This document shows, piece by piece, positions 33,412 to 41,104 of a stretch of 41,838 nt of DNA. How positions within the stretch are numbered: position 1 is the first letter of the stretch; every line of letters begins with the position of its first letter. The DNA is from Bacillota bacterium (lineage in GTDB: Bacteria > Bacillota > Clostridia > Lachnospirales > Lachnospiraceae). The translations under genes were made by a program, and so were the position numbers. The stretch covers positions 1 through 41,838 of the forward strand of contig JAEZPG010000094.1 in NCBI GenBank assembly GCA_023413555.1. Reading direction: 5' to 3'. The notes beneath the pieces were generated by a model, which saw only the letters and a list, made by a program, of their open reading frames with translations, made no database searches and was not told the origin of the DNA.

Positions 33412-34095
33412 TTACTGTGTTACCTCACAAACTGTCAGCTCCTGTCCTTCTACTTTGAATCTGATATTATATCCCCCATAGCTCACTCCCCAGATTCTGT
33501 CGTCATCATGAATATAAGCGGTCCTTGGATCTTGCTCTAGGATCTCTATGATGTTCAATCGTTCCTCTTCCTCCACCAGTTTTAGTAAGTCCTCTGGAAA
33601 AAGCACATGTAGCTTATGTTTCTTAACTGCTGCCCCAAAACCTCCCTTAGCCTCAGGATGACTGTCGGCGTAAGGCAGATAGGGCTTAATGTCATAGATA
33701 GGAGTGCCATCTAACATATCAATACCTGATACTGTAATAACAGGACCTATCTTTTCATCCAGCTGGATGGCTTCAAGCCTTACAGAGGACAAGCCAATAG
33801 CATTGGGACGATATGGAGATCTGGTGGCAAATACGCCCATACGCACTCTTCCACCTAACCTTGGTGGAGCTACCGTAGCAGACCATTCTTTACGGACCGC
33901 TTTACTAAAGCCCCAGATAAGCCAGAGATGAGAAAAGTCCTCCATTCCCCTGATAGCATCGGGATTACGATATTCCGGTTCAAATACAATCTTGCCCTTT
34001 AATCCTTTTACAAGCCCGCTTTGCCTAGGAATCCCAAACTTCTCAGGAAAATCTGTATGAATTCTAGCAATTATTTTTAACTGTTGTTCTTTCAT
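33412..34095 (-). CDS. trmO: tRNA (t6A37) N6-methyltransferase TrmO
   Basis: S-adenosylmethionine-dependent methylation of t6A37 in threonine tRNAs. The TsaA/UPF0066 signature is clear: IARIHTDFPEKFGIPRQSGL, then FSHLWLIWGF, VFATRSPYRPNAIGLSSV and DMLDGTPIYDIKPYLPYAD. The 227 aa include the C-terminal extension typical of TrmO. No strong ribosome site precedes the ATG at 34095 (weak AGAG), but the conserved sequence begins right after it. It lies between an aldo/keto reductase and a flavodoxin-like gene. Confidence 0.92.
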   Translation of the reverse strand: MKEQQLKIIARIHTDFPEKFGIPRQSGLVKGLKGKIVFEPEYRNPDAIRGMEDFSHLWLIWGFSKAVRKEWSATVAPPRLGGRVRMGVFATRSPYRPNAIGLSSVRLEAIQLDEKIGPVITVSGIDMLDGTPIYDIKPYLPYADSHPEAKGGFGAAVKKHKLHVLFPEDLLKLVEEEERLNIIEILEQDPRTAYIHDDDRIWGVSYGGYNIRFKVEGQELTVCEVTQ

Positions 34096-34143
34096 AGGTT
34101 TGCTCTACTACACTCCTGTTACTCTCTTTATTATGTTACATTT

Positions 34144-35064
34144 TTATGGTAATTTATTACCTGCTGCCCTGTAACACTCATACCACTCTTTTCTGGTAAG
34201 CATGATATCTGCTCCTTTAGCGATACCTTCTATGCGATCACGATTGGTGCTACCTACTATTACCTGCATATTGGCTGGATGGCGTAAGATCCATGCTGCT
34301 GCAATTGCATTGTTAGTTGTATTATATTTCTCTGCTAGACGGTCTAGAACTTCATTGAGTTCTACGTAATCTGGATTTCCTAAAAAGGTCCCTTCAAAAA
34401 CTCCATATTGAAATGGGCTATAGCATTGAATTACTATATCATGAAGCCTGCAGTAATCTAGTACTCCAGCATCTCGGTTAACTCCATGGCGATCCGTAGT
34501 ATTAAGATACGCTGGTGCATCAAGGAGCAAAGTATGAGCCAACGAAAATTGTAGTTGATTCACTTCAATAGGTTGATGAAGATATCTCTGTAGCAGTGCA
34601 ATTTGTGCTGGAGTATGATTGCTGACACCATAATGCATCACCTTTCCCTGTTGAAATAGCTGATCAAAGGCTTCCGCTACTTCCTCTGGCTCCATTAACA
34701 GGTCGGGGCGATGTAACAACAAATAATCTAAGTGATCCGTATTCAATTTCCTAAGGGAGTTTTCCACACTTTCAATAATGTGTTCCTTCGAGAAATCATA
34801 GCAGGTAAAGTCCCCTAGCTGAATGCTACACTTACTCTGCAAAATCAGGCTCTCACGAACTCCAGGCATCTCCTTTAGGGCTTTTCCAAATAGCTCCTCA
34901 GACCTGCCACCTCCATAGATGTCTGCATGATCCCAAAAATTGATTCCATGCTCCAATAATACCTCTATCAGCCGGCATATCTGACTGACTTCCATATCTG
35001 CAATTCGCATGCAGCCCTGAGCAATGGCTGACACTTTCTTCCCTTTTATAGAGATATATTTCAT
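34144..35064 (-). CDS. Aldo/keto reductase
   Basis: NADPH-dependent carbonyl reductase family, 306 aa. The catalytic set is visible: Asp45 and Tyr50 in FWDHADIYGGG, Lys78 in LQSKCS, His118 in LLLHRPD. SNHTPAQIALL and GSTNRDRIEGIA (cofactor phosphate site) complete the pattern; closest in style to the YdhF group. GGAGG lies 8 nt before the ATG. The gene follows a 28-codon acetyltransferase stump and a clear promoter. The substrate is unknown. Confidence 0.9.
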   Translation of the reverse strand: MKYISIKGKKVSAIAQGCMRIADMEVSQICRLIEVLLEHGINFWDHADIYGGGRSEELFGKALKEMPGVRESLILQSKCSIQLGDFTCYDFSKEHIIESVENSLRKLNTDHLDYLLLHRPDLLMEPEEVAEAFDQLFQQGKVMHYGVSNHTPAQIALLQRYLHQPIEVNQLQFSLAHTLLLDAPAYLNTTDRHGVNRDAGVLDYCRLHDIVIQCYSPFQYGVFEGTFLGNPDYVELNEVLDRLAEKYNTTNNAIAAAWILRHPANMQVIVGSTNRDRIEGIAKGADIMLTRKEWYECYRAAGNKLP

Positions 35065-35076
35065 ATGCGTATCCTC

Positions 35077-35163
35077 CTAATTAGATGCAGGCTCCTTAAT
35101 GAATCTTAGAATTAAGGTGGTATCCTGCTCTTGCCCCCTACGAAACTCTATTTTCTTTTTCAT
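35077..35163 (-). pseudogene. N-terminal stump of a GNAT acetyltransferase
   Basis: A 28-codon frame with an AAGGAG site and an ATG at 35163. It codes IEFRRGQEQDTTLILRFIKE, then PASN and a TAG. The pattern (charged start, Q/E-D-x-x-LIL-x-FI-KELA) is the first strand and helix of GNAT-family acetyltransferases; the rest of the gene is absent. The stop lies within the ribosome site region of the aldo/keto reductase, so it could also be translated as a leader peptide. Confidence 0.5.
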
Positions 35164-35211
35164 TACTGTGTACACTCCTTATACTACTATGTATGATTAC
35201 TCTTACCATTC

Positions 35212-35240
35212 ATTATAGATACCAAGAATACATCTCGCAA
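35212..35240 (-). promoter_or_regulatory. Sigma-A promoter of the aldo/keto reductase operon
   Basis: Minus strand: TTGCGA (35240-35235), 17 nt, TATAAT (35217-35212); 4 of 6 and 6 of 6. It precedes the acetyltransferase stump, so it was probably that gene's promoter originally. Confidence 0.58.
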
Positions 35241-35314
35241 GGCATTGTTTTAGAAAAATAGAAAGATGCATTAGCTGTTCTCAACCAATACACCTTTTAA
35301 TTGCCCTAAATAGA

Positions 35315-36463
35315 TTATAACGCACGATAATACAATTGATAGATTTCATCCCGGTTAAACAGAATCGGATGATTCTGAATGCTTGCAAATGATACCTTAA
35401 AACAATTCTCTGTCATCCATGGAATATCCTTTGATTGGATCCCAATCTTTGATAGCGATGTGGTCAAGTTCAGTTTATCTAAAAGAATTCGAATTTGTTT
35501 TCCACAATCTTTATGATCTCTACCCCCTAGAATTCTTGAAATTATTCCATATTTTTCACTATACATTTGCTGACTTGCTTCTACAATAACCGGAGTCAGT
35601 GCTGCAAGTCCTCTTCCATGGATAACATTCTTTAATCCACTTGCAGGGTGCTCCATGCCATGGGGTAAGACTACCCCTGCACTATGAATGACCATACCAC
35701 CCAGGGTACTAGCCATACTTAGATTATCCCACAATTGTCCTCTTCTCTCAGGTTCTAGCATCTCTGAATCCTGATACAAGAACTCTAAAGATTGAGTGAT
35801 AAGTTCCATTCCCTTAATTGCTAGTGCATCTGTAATAGGATTCGCCTGTTTTGATACATAGGCCTCCATACAGTGACAAAAGGCATCAAATCCCACAGAA
35901 GAAAGAACTTGTTTTGGCATAGTTTCCATCAGCTCAGAGTCTACAATAGATGTCTTTGGAACAATCACATTGGATCGAAGAGATTTCTTATCTCCATTTT
36001 CTTTGTTGGTTAAGACAGCAAAACCATTGCCTTCGCTGCCAGTTCCACAGGTCGTTGGAACAAGAATGATGGGGAGGGCCAATCCCCCCTGTTCCCTTCC
36101 ATAGATATAATCGTTTACATCTCCTTCGTTCTTTACAAGAAAGGCAATGGCCTTGGCGCAATCCATAATGCTTCCTCCACCCACTCCAATTACTACCTGA
36201 CATCCAGTATTCTTTGCAAGAATGGCCCCTTCTTCAGCCATAGTAGTAAGTGGATTTTGTTCTACCCTATCAAATAATTCTACTGTCATCCCTGCCTTTT
36301 TCAGATACTCCATAATTCGATTTAGTAAACCAGATCTGCGTATACTATGAGCACCCGTTACCAACAGGGCTCGTTGGCCATAAACGGAAGCCCTCTTCCC
36401 TACCTCAGCCACTCTACCACGGCCAAATATTACATGAACCGGTAGATGATATTCCATTGTCAT
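35315..36463 (-). CDS. Iron-type alcohol dehydrogenase
   Basis: NAD(P)-dependent group III dehydrogenase of 382 aa, expected to reduce an aldehyde to an alcohol. The nucleotide motif VIGVGGGSIMDCAKA (Gly95-Ser98, Asp101) and VPTTCGTGSE (135-144) are present. Metal ligands are Asp193 and His197 in GFDAFCHCMEAY, then His268/272 in LPHGMEHPASG and His282. The ATG at 36463 overlaps the aminotransferase stop (ATGA), so the two are coupled. The probable substrate is the semialdehyde made by that aminotransferase, the product being a hydroxy acid; this is inference from the gene order. Confidence 0.92.
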   Translation of the reverse strand: MTMEYHLPVHVIFGRGRVAEVGKRASVYGQRALLVTGAHSIRRSGLLNRIMEYLKKAGMTVELFDRVEQNPLTTMAEEGAILAKNTGCQVVIGVGGGSIMDCAKAIAFLVKNEGDVNDYIYGREQGGLALPIILVPTTCGTGSEGNGFAVLTNKENGDKKSLRSNVIVPKTSIVDSELMETMPKQVLSSVGFDAFCHCMEAYVSKQANPITDALAIKGMELITQSLEFLYQDSEMLEPERRGQLWDNLSMASTLGGMVIHSAGVVLPHGMEHPASGLKNVIHGRGLAALTPVIVEASQQMYSEKYGIISRILGGRDHKDCGKQIRILLDKLNLTTSLSKIGIQSKDIPWMTENCFKVSFASIQNHPILFNRDEIYQLYYRAL

Positions 36464-37671
36464 AGAACCATCACCGCCTCTTTTATTATGGAAATAGCCT
36501 TATCACACTCTTCCTTCGTTACAATAAGTGGTGGGATCAAACGAATAATACTGGTTCCAATGGCTGTTATTAATAGTTTGCGATGAAAACATTCATGTTT
36601 TACCTCAATTGCATGGATACCTTTTTCAAGCTCCGCTCCTATTAGCAGCCCTTGATGTCTTACCTCTTTGATTCTTGGTATCTTCTCCAACTCGCTACAG
36701 AAATAATCACCCATAATCTTGGCATTACCTGCACAATCACGGTTAAGTAGTTCATTTACCTGAGCTAGTGCAGCTGCACAGCATACCGGATGACCTCCAA
36801 AGGTACTTCCATGGGAACCAATGGTAAAGGCTTGTGCAACCTCCTTTGTAGCACAGATCGCTCCGATTGGCATTCCACCCCCCAGGGCTTTTGCCATAGA
36901 TACCAAATCTGGCTTAATTCCATAACTCATATAACTCATGATGGCACCAGTTCTGCACCAGCCTGTCTGTACCTCATCTAGCATCAATAAGATGTTTTCT
37001 TCGTCACAGAGCTTACGAATTCCTTTCATGAATTCTATGGTAGCTGGATGAACACCACCTTCTCCCTGGATAGGCTCAATCATAATCCCTATGGTTTGGG
37101 CGCTTACTGCACTTTGAAAGGATTCCAGATTATTGTACTCAGCATAGGTAAATCCAGGAGTCAACTCTCCAAATCCAAGCTGGCAGGCTGTATCTGGTTG
37201 GCCAGTAGCACTGAGAGATCCGAGAGTTCTTCCATGAAAGGACATTTTCGCTGTGATGATATTGTATTTATCTGGTCCATACTTCTCTACACCATATTTT
37301 CTGGCCATCTTAATCATTGCTTCATTGGCCTCTGTGCCTGAGTTCTGAAAAAAGATTTTATCCATTCCGATGGTAGTACAGATCTTCTCTGCCAACAATG
37401 CCTGGGGAATTGTGTAAGGATAATTAAAGGTTTGCATTAGATCAGCACATTGTTCTTTTACAGCGGCAACCACCCTTTCATTACAATTTCCAGTGGAATT
37501 TACTGCGATTCCTGCATAAAAATCCAAATAAGCACTGCCATCCGCTCCATATAGATACATATCCTTCCCATGATCTGCAACAAAGTCAAATCGTTCATAG
37601 GTTTCAATCATATATTGATTCACCCTATCCTTAATATCCTGTTCCTTCAATCCTGTTTCTACTAATCTCAT
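36460..37671 (-). CDS. Class III (ArgD-like) omega-aminotransferase
   Basis: PLP enzyme of 403 aa from the ATG at 37671. The PLP lysine is Lys261 in SMAKALGGGMPIGA; LDEVQTGWCRTG carries Asp232; NSGTEANEAMIKMARKYG and FHGRTLGSLSATGQ are the phosphate-binding regions. The sequence is of the ArgD/GABA-transaminase group, but no arginine genes are nearby and the neighbours are a dehydrogenase and an amino-acid transporter, so a catabolic role on an omega-amino acid is more likely. GAGGG lies 7 nt before 37671; the longer frame from 37698 overlaps the upstream gene and lacks a site. Confidence 0.9.
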   Translation of the reverse strand: MRLVETGLKEQDIKDRVNQYMIETYERFDFVADHGKDMYLYGADGSAYLDFYAGIAVNSTGNCNERVVAAVKEQCADLMQTFNYPYTIPQALLAEKICTTIGMDKIFFQNSGTEANEAMIKMARKYGVEKYGPDKYNIITAKMSFHGRTLGSLSATGQPDTACQLGFGELTPGFTYAEYNNLESFQSAVSAQTIGIMIEPIQGEGGVHPATIEFMKGIRKLCDEENILLMLDEVQTGWCRTGAIMSYMSYGIKPDLVSMAKALGGGMPIGAICATKEVAQAFTIGSHGSTFGGHPVCCAAALAQVNELLNRDCAGNAKIMGDYFCSELEKIPRIKEVRHQGLLIGAELEKGIHAIEVKHECFHRKLLITAIGTSIIRLIPPLIVTKEECDKAISIIKEAVMVL

Positions 37672-37687
37672 ATTCATTCCCTCTTTC

Positions 37688-38353
37688 TTACTTTCCATGG
37701 TCCTTATTCTTATCTATCTTCCACTCTGGAAATTTTATCTTCAAGTAATCTAGGATTACCTTCACACAATTATCCACTCCAACTCGTTCACTGTTTAATG
37801 TCATGTCATAATTAACTGGGTTGGTCCAATAGTTCCCCTTGGAATAATATTTGTAGTAATCTGCTCGATATTTATCCGTCTGGGTTATCGTGGCATTGGC
37901 TGTCGTTTCATCCACTTTCATATGCTCCATGGTCCTCTTCAGACAGAAGTCTCTAGGAGCCTCAATATAGATACTGACCACATTGGGATTACCACGTAAT
38001 ACCCAATCTGCACACTTTCCTACAATAACACAAGATTCTGTGCTGGCCAGATCTAAGATAATTTGTTTTTGATATTCAAATAAGGTATCTGAAGAAATGA
38101 ACTTTTCATTCCTGCTTATGTAACTCTTCGCCCGAGGCAGGCCTCTTAAGAAGTTCGAAAAGCCCCCCTTATCCCGAATTTTTTCATTCACCTCGGTAAA
38201 CAGTTTTTCATCCAGGTGGCTAAGTTGCGATGCTAAGGTTAATATTCTATTCTCATAACAATGGATTCCCAGTTCCTTTGCAAGATTAGAGGCAATTTCC
38301 TTCCCCCCACTGCCAAATCCACGTGCAAATGTTATTACATAATGCTGCTCCAT
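37688..38353 (-). CDS. Cytidylate-kinase-like P-loop protein
   Basis: A 221-aa member of the cytidylate-kinase-like family common in Firmicutes. The P-loop-like motif is TFARGFGSGGKEIASNLAKE (residues 8-27); LASTESCVIVGKCADWVL and IYIEAPRDFCLKRTMEHM follow, with a lid-like Arg/Lys/Tyr-rich part (YRADYYKYYS). True Cmk uses G-x-x-G-S-GKS/T; here the loop ends GGKE, so the usual hydroxyl after Lys is absent and the substrate is unknown. The ATG at 38353 has GGAGG 5 nt upstream; a TTG at 38374 is unlikely. Its place between a transporter ATPase and an aminotransferase is unexplained. Confidence 0.85.
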   Translation of the reverse strand: MEQHYVITFARGFGSGGKEIASNLAKELGIHCYENRILTLASQLSHLDEKLFTEVNEKIRDKGGFSNFLRGLPRAKSYISRNEKFISSDTLFEYQKQIILDLASTESCVIVGKCADWVLRGNPNVVSIYIEAPRDFCLKRTMEHMKVDETTANATITQTDKYRADYYKYYSKGNYWTNPVNYDMTLNSERVGVDNCVKVILDYLKIKFPEWKIDKNKDHGK

Positions 38354-38383
38354 ACTGTTTCCTCCTTTTCTCAAAGCCCTTAA

Positions 38384-39142
38384 CTAACCAGCCATAAATC
38401 TGCTTAAGAACTCTCTAGTCCTTGGATTTTTAGGGTTCGTAAACAGTATCTGTGGAATGTTGTCCTCTACAATATAGCCTTTATCCATGAAAATAGTTCT
38501 GCTAGAAACATCTCTGGCAAACCCCATTTCATGAGTGACAATAATCATAGTAAGACCAGTACTGGTAAGCTGCTTCATGACATTAAGGACCTCTCCTACC
38601 ATCTCCGGATCAAGAGCAGAGGTAGGTTCATCAAATAAGAGTACTTCTGGATTCATACATAGCGCTCTGGCTATGGCGACACGCTGCTTTTGCCCTCCAG
38701 ACAGCTGAGCCGGCATGGCATGAATATAGGGTGCCATGCCAACTGCCTTCAGATTGTTGATGGCTCGGTCAAAGGCTTCCTCCTTACTAAGGTGAAGGAC
38801 TCTTCTTGTGCCAGCCATACAATTTTTTAGTACCGACATATTATTAAATAAATTAAATGACTGAAACACCATTCCTACTTTAGAACGATAAAGGTTAATC
38901 TCCCTCTGTAGATCCTTGACTTCACTACCATGATATAGAATCTTACCAGAGGTTTGGTGTTCCAGTTTATTGATACAACGAAGAAGTGTGGATTTCCCTG
39001 ACCCGGAGGTTCCAACGACACAGATGACCTCACCCTTTTTTACAGAAAAATCTATTTTCTTTAATACCTCATGGTCTCCAAAGGATTTTCCTAATTCCTC
39101 CACACCAATTACCTGTTCTTCCAATTGATTTTTCTTCCCCAT
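38384..39142 (-). CDS. Polar amino-acid ABC transporter ATPase (GlnQ/HisP type)
   Basis: Cytoplasmic ATPase of 252 aa. Walker A is GTSGSGKST (44-52), the Q-loop VFQSFNLF, the signature LSGGQKQRVAIARAL (147-161), and Walker B LLFDEPTSALDPE. The H-loop is VTHEMGFA. This set matches the PAAT family (GlnQ, HisP, ArtP). GGGAGG lies 7 nt before the ATG, 11 bp after the permease stop. Confidence 0.95.
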   Translation of the reverse strand: MGKKNQLEEQVIGVEELGKSFGDHEVLKKIDFSVKKGEVICVVGTSGSGKSTLLRCINKLEHQTSGKILYHGSEVKDLQREINLYRSKVGMVFQSFNLFNNMSVLKNCMAGTRRVLHLSKEEAFDRAINNLKAVGMAPYIHAMPAQLSGGQKQRVAIARALCMNPEVLLFDEPTSALDPEMVGEVLNVMKQLTSTGLTMIIVTHEMGFARDVSSRTIFMDKGYIVEDNIPQILFTNPKNPRTREFLSRFMAG

Positions 39143-39153
39143 AGAATACCTCC

Positions 39154-39921
39154 CTACTCATTTTCCATATACTCGGTGGCAAGGGCATAAGCTTTCTGCC
39201 CATTCATCTTTTTCTCTATCCATAAAAATAACTGATTAAAAATAAAGCAAAGGATAAAGTAAATCACTGCAATGACAAGATATGATTGAAAATACTTATA
39301 ATAAGTCCCACCGGCTGTCTTTGCTACCAGGAACAATTCTGACACACCAATTACATTCAAGACAGAAGTCATCTTTAAGTTTGTCAGGAAGGTATTGCAC
39401 ATCTCCGGTATAATATTCTTAAACGCCTGTGGAAGAATCACATGAAACATGGCAGATATCGGGGACATCCCCATTGCCAATGCACCTTCCCTTTGCCCAG
39501 AATCAATGGATTTGATTCCCGCACGCACTGTTTCAGCCATATAAGCTCCAGTATTTAATACCGTGACCAAGATACCAGCAACGACAGAGGAGATATCTAC
39601 TCCACACTGTCTGAGGCCATAATAGATAATCATACCTTGAACAATCATTGGAGTTCCACGAAAAAGCTCTACATAGACAGTGGAGATTCCCTTGATCAAG
39701 TAGATGATAGCATGCTTCATAATTCCGTCCTGTTTATTTAATTGAATGTCTTTAATGATTCCAATCAGGTAACCCAAAAGAAATCCAAATAGGGTGCCTA
39801 GTATTGCCACATATAGGGTTACCCAGGTTCCTTTCAAAAACATATTCCAATATTTCTCAAAAAGAAATAACATCCACTCCCATGTACCACTTGATTCTGT
39901 AATTTCTATGATTCCAAACAT
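39154..39921 (-). CDS. Polar amino-acid ABC transporter permease
   Basis: HisM/GlnP-type permease, 255 aa from the ATG at 39921, with about five membrane helices. The conserved loop is YMAETVRAGIKSIDSGQREG, followed by ALAMGMSPISAMFHVILPQA, the PAAT-family EAA motif, and LFRGTPMIVQ. AAGGAG lies 9 nt before 39921; earlier ATGs at 39939 to 39927 overlap or lack that site. It sits between the binding-protein and ATPase genes. Confidence 0.93.
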   Translation of the reverse strand: MFGIIEITESSGTWEWMLFLFEKYWNMFLKGTWVTLYVAILGTLFGFLLGYLIGIIKDIQLNKQDGIMKHAIIYLIKGISTVYVELFRGTPMIVQGMIIYYGLRQCGVDISSVVAGILVTVLNTGAYMAETVRAGIKSIDSGQREGALAMGMSPISAMFHVILPQAFKNIIPEMCNTFLTNLKMTSVLNVIGVSELFLVAKTAGGTYYKYFQSYLVIAVIYFILCFIFNQLFLWIEKKMNGQKAYALATEYMENE

Positions 39922-39955
39922 GCTCATCATCTCCTTCATATTGCTTATGCTTTAT

Positions 39956-40831
39956 CTAGTTAGCCGCTGGCTGTAATTTGATTGCTTCATCCATCATCTT
40001 ATCCATCTTATCCTTATCCCAGGAAAGCTCCTTTAAGACTCCCTGAATCTGATCACGCAATTGGGTATCACCCTTTCTTACTGCAATACAGACATTAGTG
40101 GAACCGGTAGGATCTTTAATCGTGTCATTGGCATCCAGAGTAAGTATTTTAAGATCTGAGTTGTTCATTACTGCTGATTGTGAGGTTGGTAAATCGATTA
40201 CACTGACATCAGCTGCGCCATTACTCAATGCCATAAAGCATTCTGCCGTTGTACTATAGTTGGTTCCAAGCTCAGCCTCCGGAATCTGTTTTAGTAAATC
40301 CACCCATGCAGTTCCTAACTGAGTGGTTACCTTAACCTTCTTTCCTGCAAAATCAGATAGCTTTGTAATATTCTCAAATGCACCGCCTTTTTTCACTGTT
40401 AAACAGATATCTCTATAGTAATAAACATCAGTAAAATCATAGGATTTCTCGCGTTCCTCTGTTTTTCCCATACCTGCTATGATGCAGTCATAGTCCTTGG
40501 CATCTAGACCCATTCCGATGGAATCCCATTCTACCTTATGTATTTCCAAATCCCAACCTAACTGATCTGCAATTTTCTGAGCCATCATAATATCATAGCC
40601 ATAGGCATAATAGGAGGTACCATGGATTGGTACTGCGGTCTCTCCATTAACAACCTCTTTGCTTTCCTGTGTCCAGTTAAAAGGAGCATACGCACATTCC
40701 ATTCCAACTCGAAGAACTTTCTTTTTATCCGGATTACTCACTTCCTTCTTACCACAAGCGGATAAGATTCCTACCATACAGGTAACCATCAACAATAGTG
40801 CTAAACACCTAGTTCGTAATTTTCTGTTCAT
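39956..40831 (-). CDS. Amino-acid-binding lipoprotein (SBP family 3)
   Basis: Extracellular receptor of the PAAT transporter, 291 aa from the ATG at 40831. The lipoprotein signal ends GILSAC (lipidated Cys26). The ligand domain starts VLRVGMECAYAPFNW and contains YGYDIMMAQKIADQLGWDLE, CIIAGMGKTEEREKSYDFTD, and KKVKVTTQLGTAWVDLLKQI. GGAGG is 8 nt upstream of this ATG (5 nt before an adjacent ATG at 40834); the long frame up to 40921 crosses the leader hairpin and is not a plausible start. The ligand is not predictable by eye. It is the first gene of the operon. Confidence 0.93.
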   Translation of the reverse strand: MNRKLRTRCLALLLMVTCMVGILSACGKKEVSNPDKKKVLRVGMECAYAPFNWTQESKEVVNGETAVPIHGTSYYAYGYDIMMAQKIADQLGWDLEIHKVEWDSIGMGLDAKDYDCIIAGMGKTEEREKSYDFTDVYYYRDICLTVKKGGAFENITKLSDFAGKKVKVTTQLGTAWVDLLKQIPEAELGTNYSTTAECFMALSNGAADVSVIDLPTSQSAVMNNSDLKILTLDANDTIKDPTGSTNVCIAVRKGDTQLRDQIQGVLKELSWDKDKMDKMMDEAIKLQPAAN

Positions 40832-40888
40832 CATAAATTCCTCCAAACCTTTCATTTTCTTTTCCCTAATAAGGGATACTCTAAACGC

Positions 40889-40925
40889 AAAAATGCAACG
40901 AAGCCATTTGCTCCGTTGCATTTTT
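40889..40925 (-). promoter_or_regulatory. Terminator-like hairpin at the 5' end of the amino-acid operon mRNA
   Basis: Arms AAAAATGCAACG (40889-40900) and its complement (40914-40925) give a 12-bp stem, extended by AGC/GCT inside the loop, and a T-run on the minus side. The predicted transcription start is only about 4 nt upstream, so it would form the 5' end of the mRNA, or stop transcripts entering from further upstream. Confidence 0.6.
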
Positions 40926-40935
40926 GATATGGACC

Positions 40936-40964
40936 ATTCTATGCTTAGAAATGGATTTTGTAAA
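40936..40964 (-). promoter_or_regulatory. Sigma-A promoter of the amino-acid operon
   Basis: Minus strand: TTTACA (40964-40959), 17 nt, TAGAAT (40941-40936); 5 of 6 each. The predicted start is near 40929. Confidence 0.6.
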
Positions 40965-40982
40965 ATTCTAATTTTTCATTAT

Positions 40983-41003
40983 GATATGAATTATTTTCAT
41001 ATC
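40983..41003. promoter_or_regulatory. LysR-type operator palindrome
   Basis: Perfect 8-bp arms GATATGAA and TTCATATC around TTATT, containing a T-N11-A core. It lies 18 bp upstream of the -35 of the amino-acid operon, centred near -64 from the predicted start: the usual place of a LysR recognition site for activation. The regulator gene begins 102 bp away on the other side. Confidence 0.58.
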
Positions 41004-41104
41004 TGCAAAAAAGTTCTCTTCCTTTTGTTCCTAAAATGCGGTACAATTGCAATAAATTTTTAGTATCCATGAAAATATGTTAGGGCTTAGAATTGGAGGA
41101 CGTT

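Noticed and set aside
35112..35130. T-box-like string AAGGTGGTATCC on the plus strand
   Set aside because: No plus-strand gene follows, there is no terminator after it, and the bases are explained by the codons of the acetyltransferase stump on the minus strand.
40831..40921. Longer start for the amino-acid-binding lipoprotein at 40921
   Set aside because: The extension is encoded by the leader hairpin, would place the signal peptide 30 residues inside, and has no ribosome site; GGAGG lies just before 40834/40831.
41020..41060. Promoter for the LysR gene (TTGTTC with TACAAT or TGCAAT)
   Set aside because: The hexamers can be paired only with poor matches or wrong spacing; I cannot choose between them.
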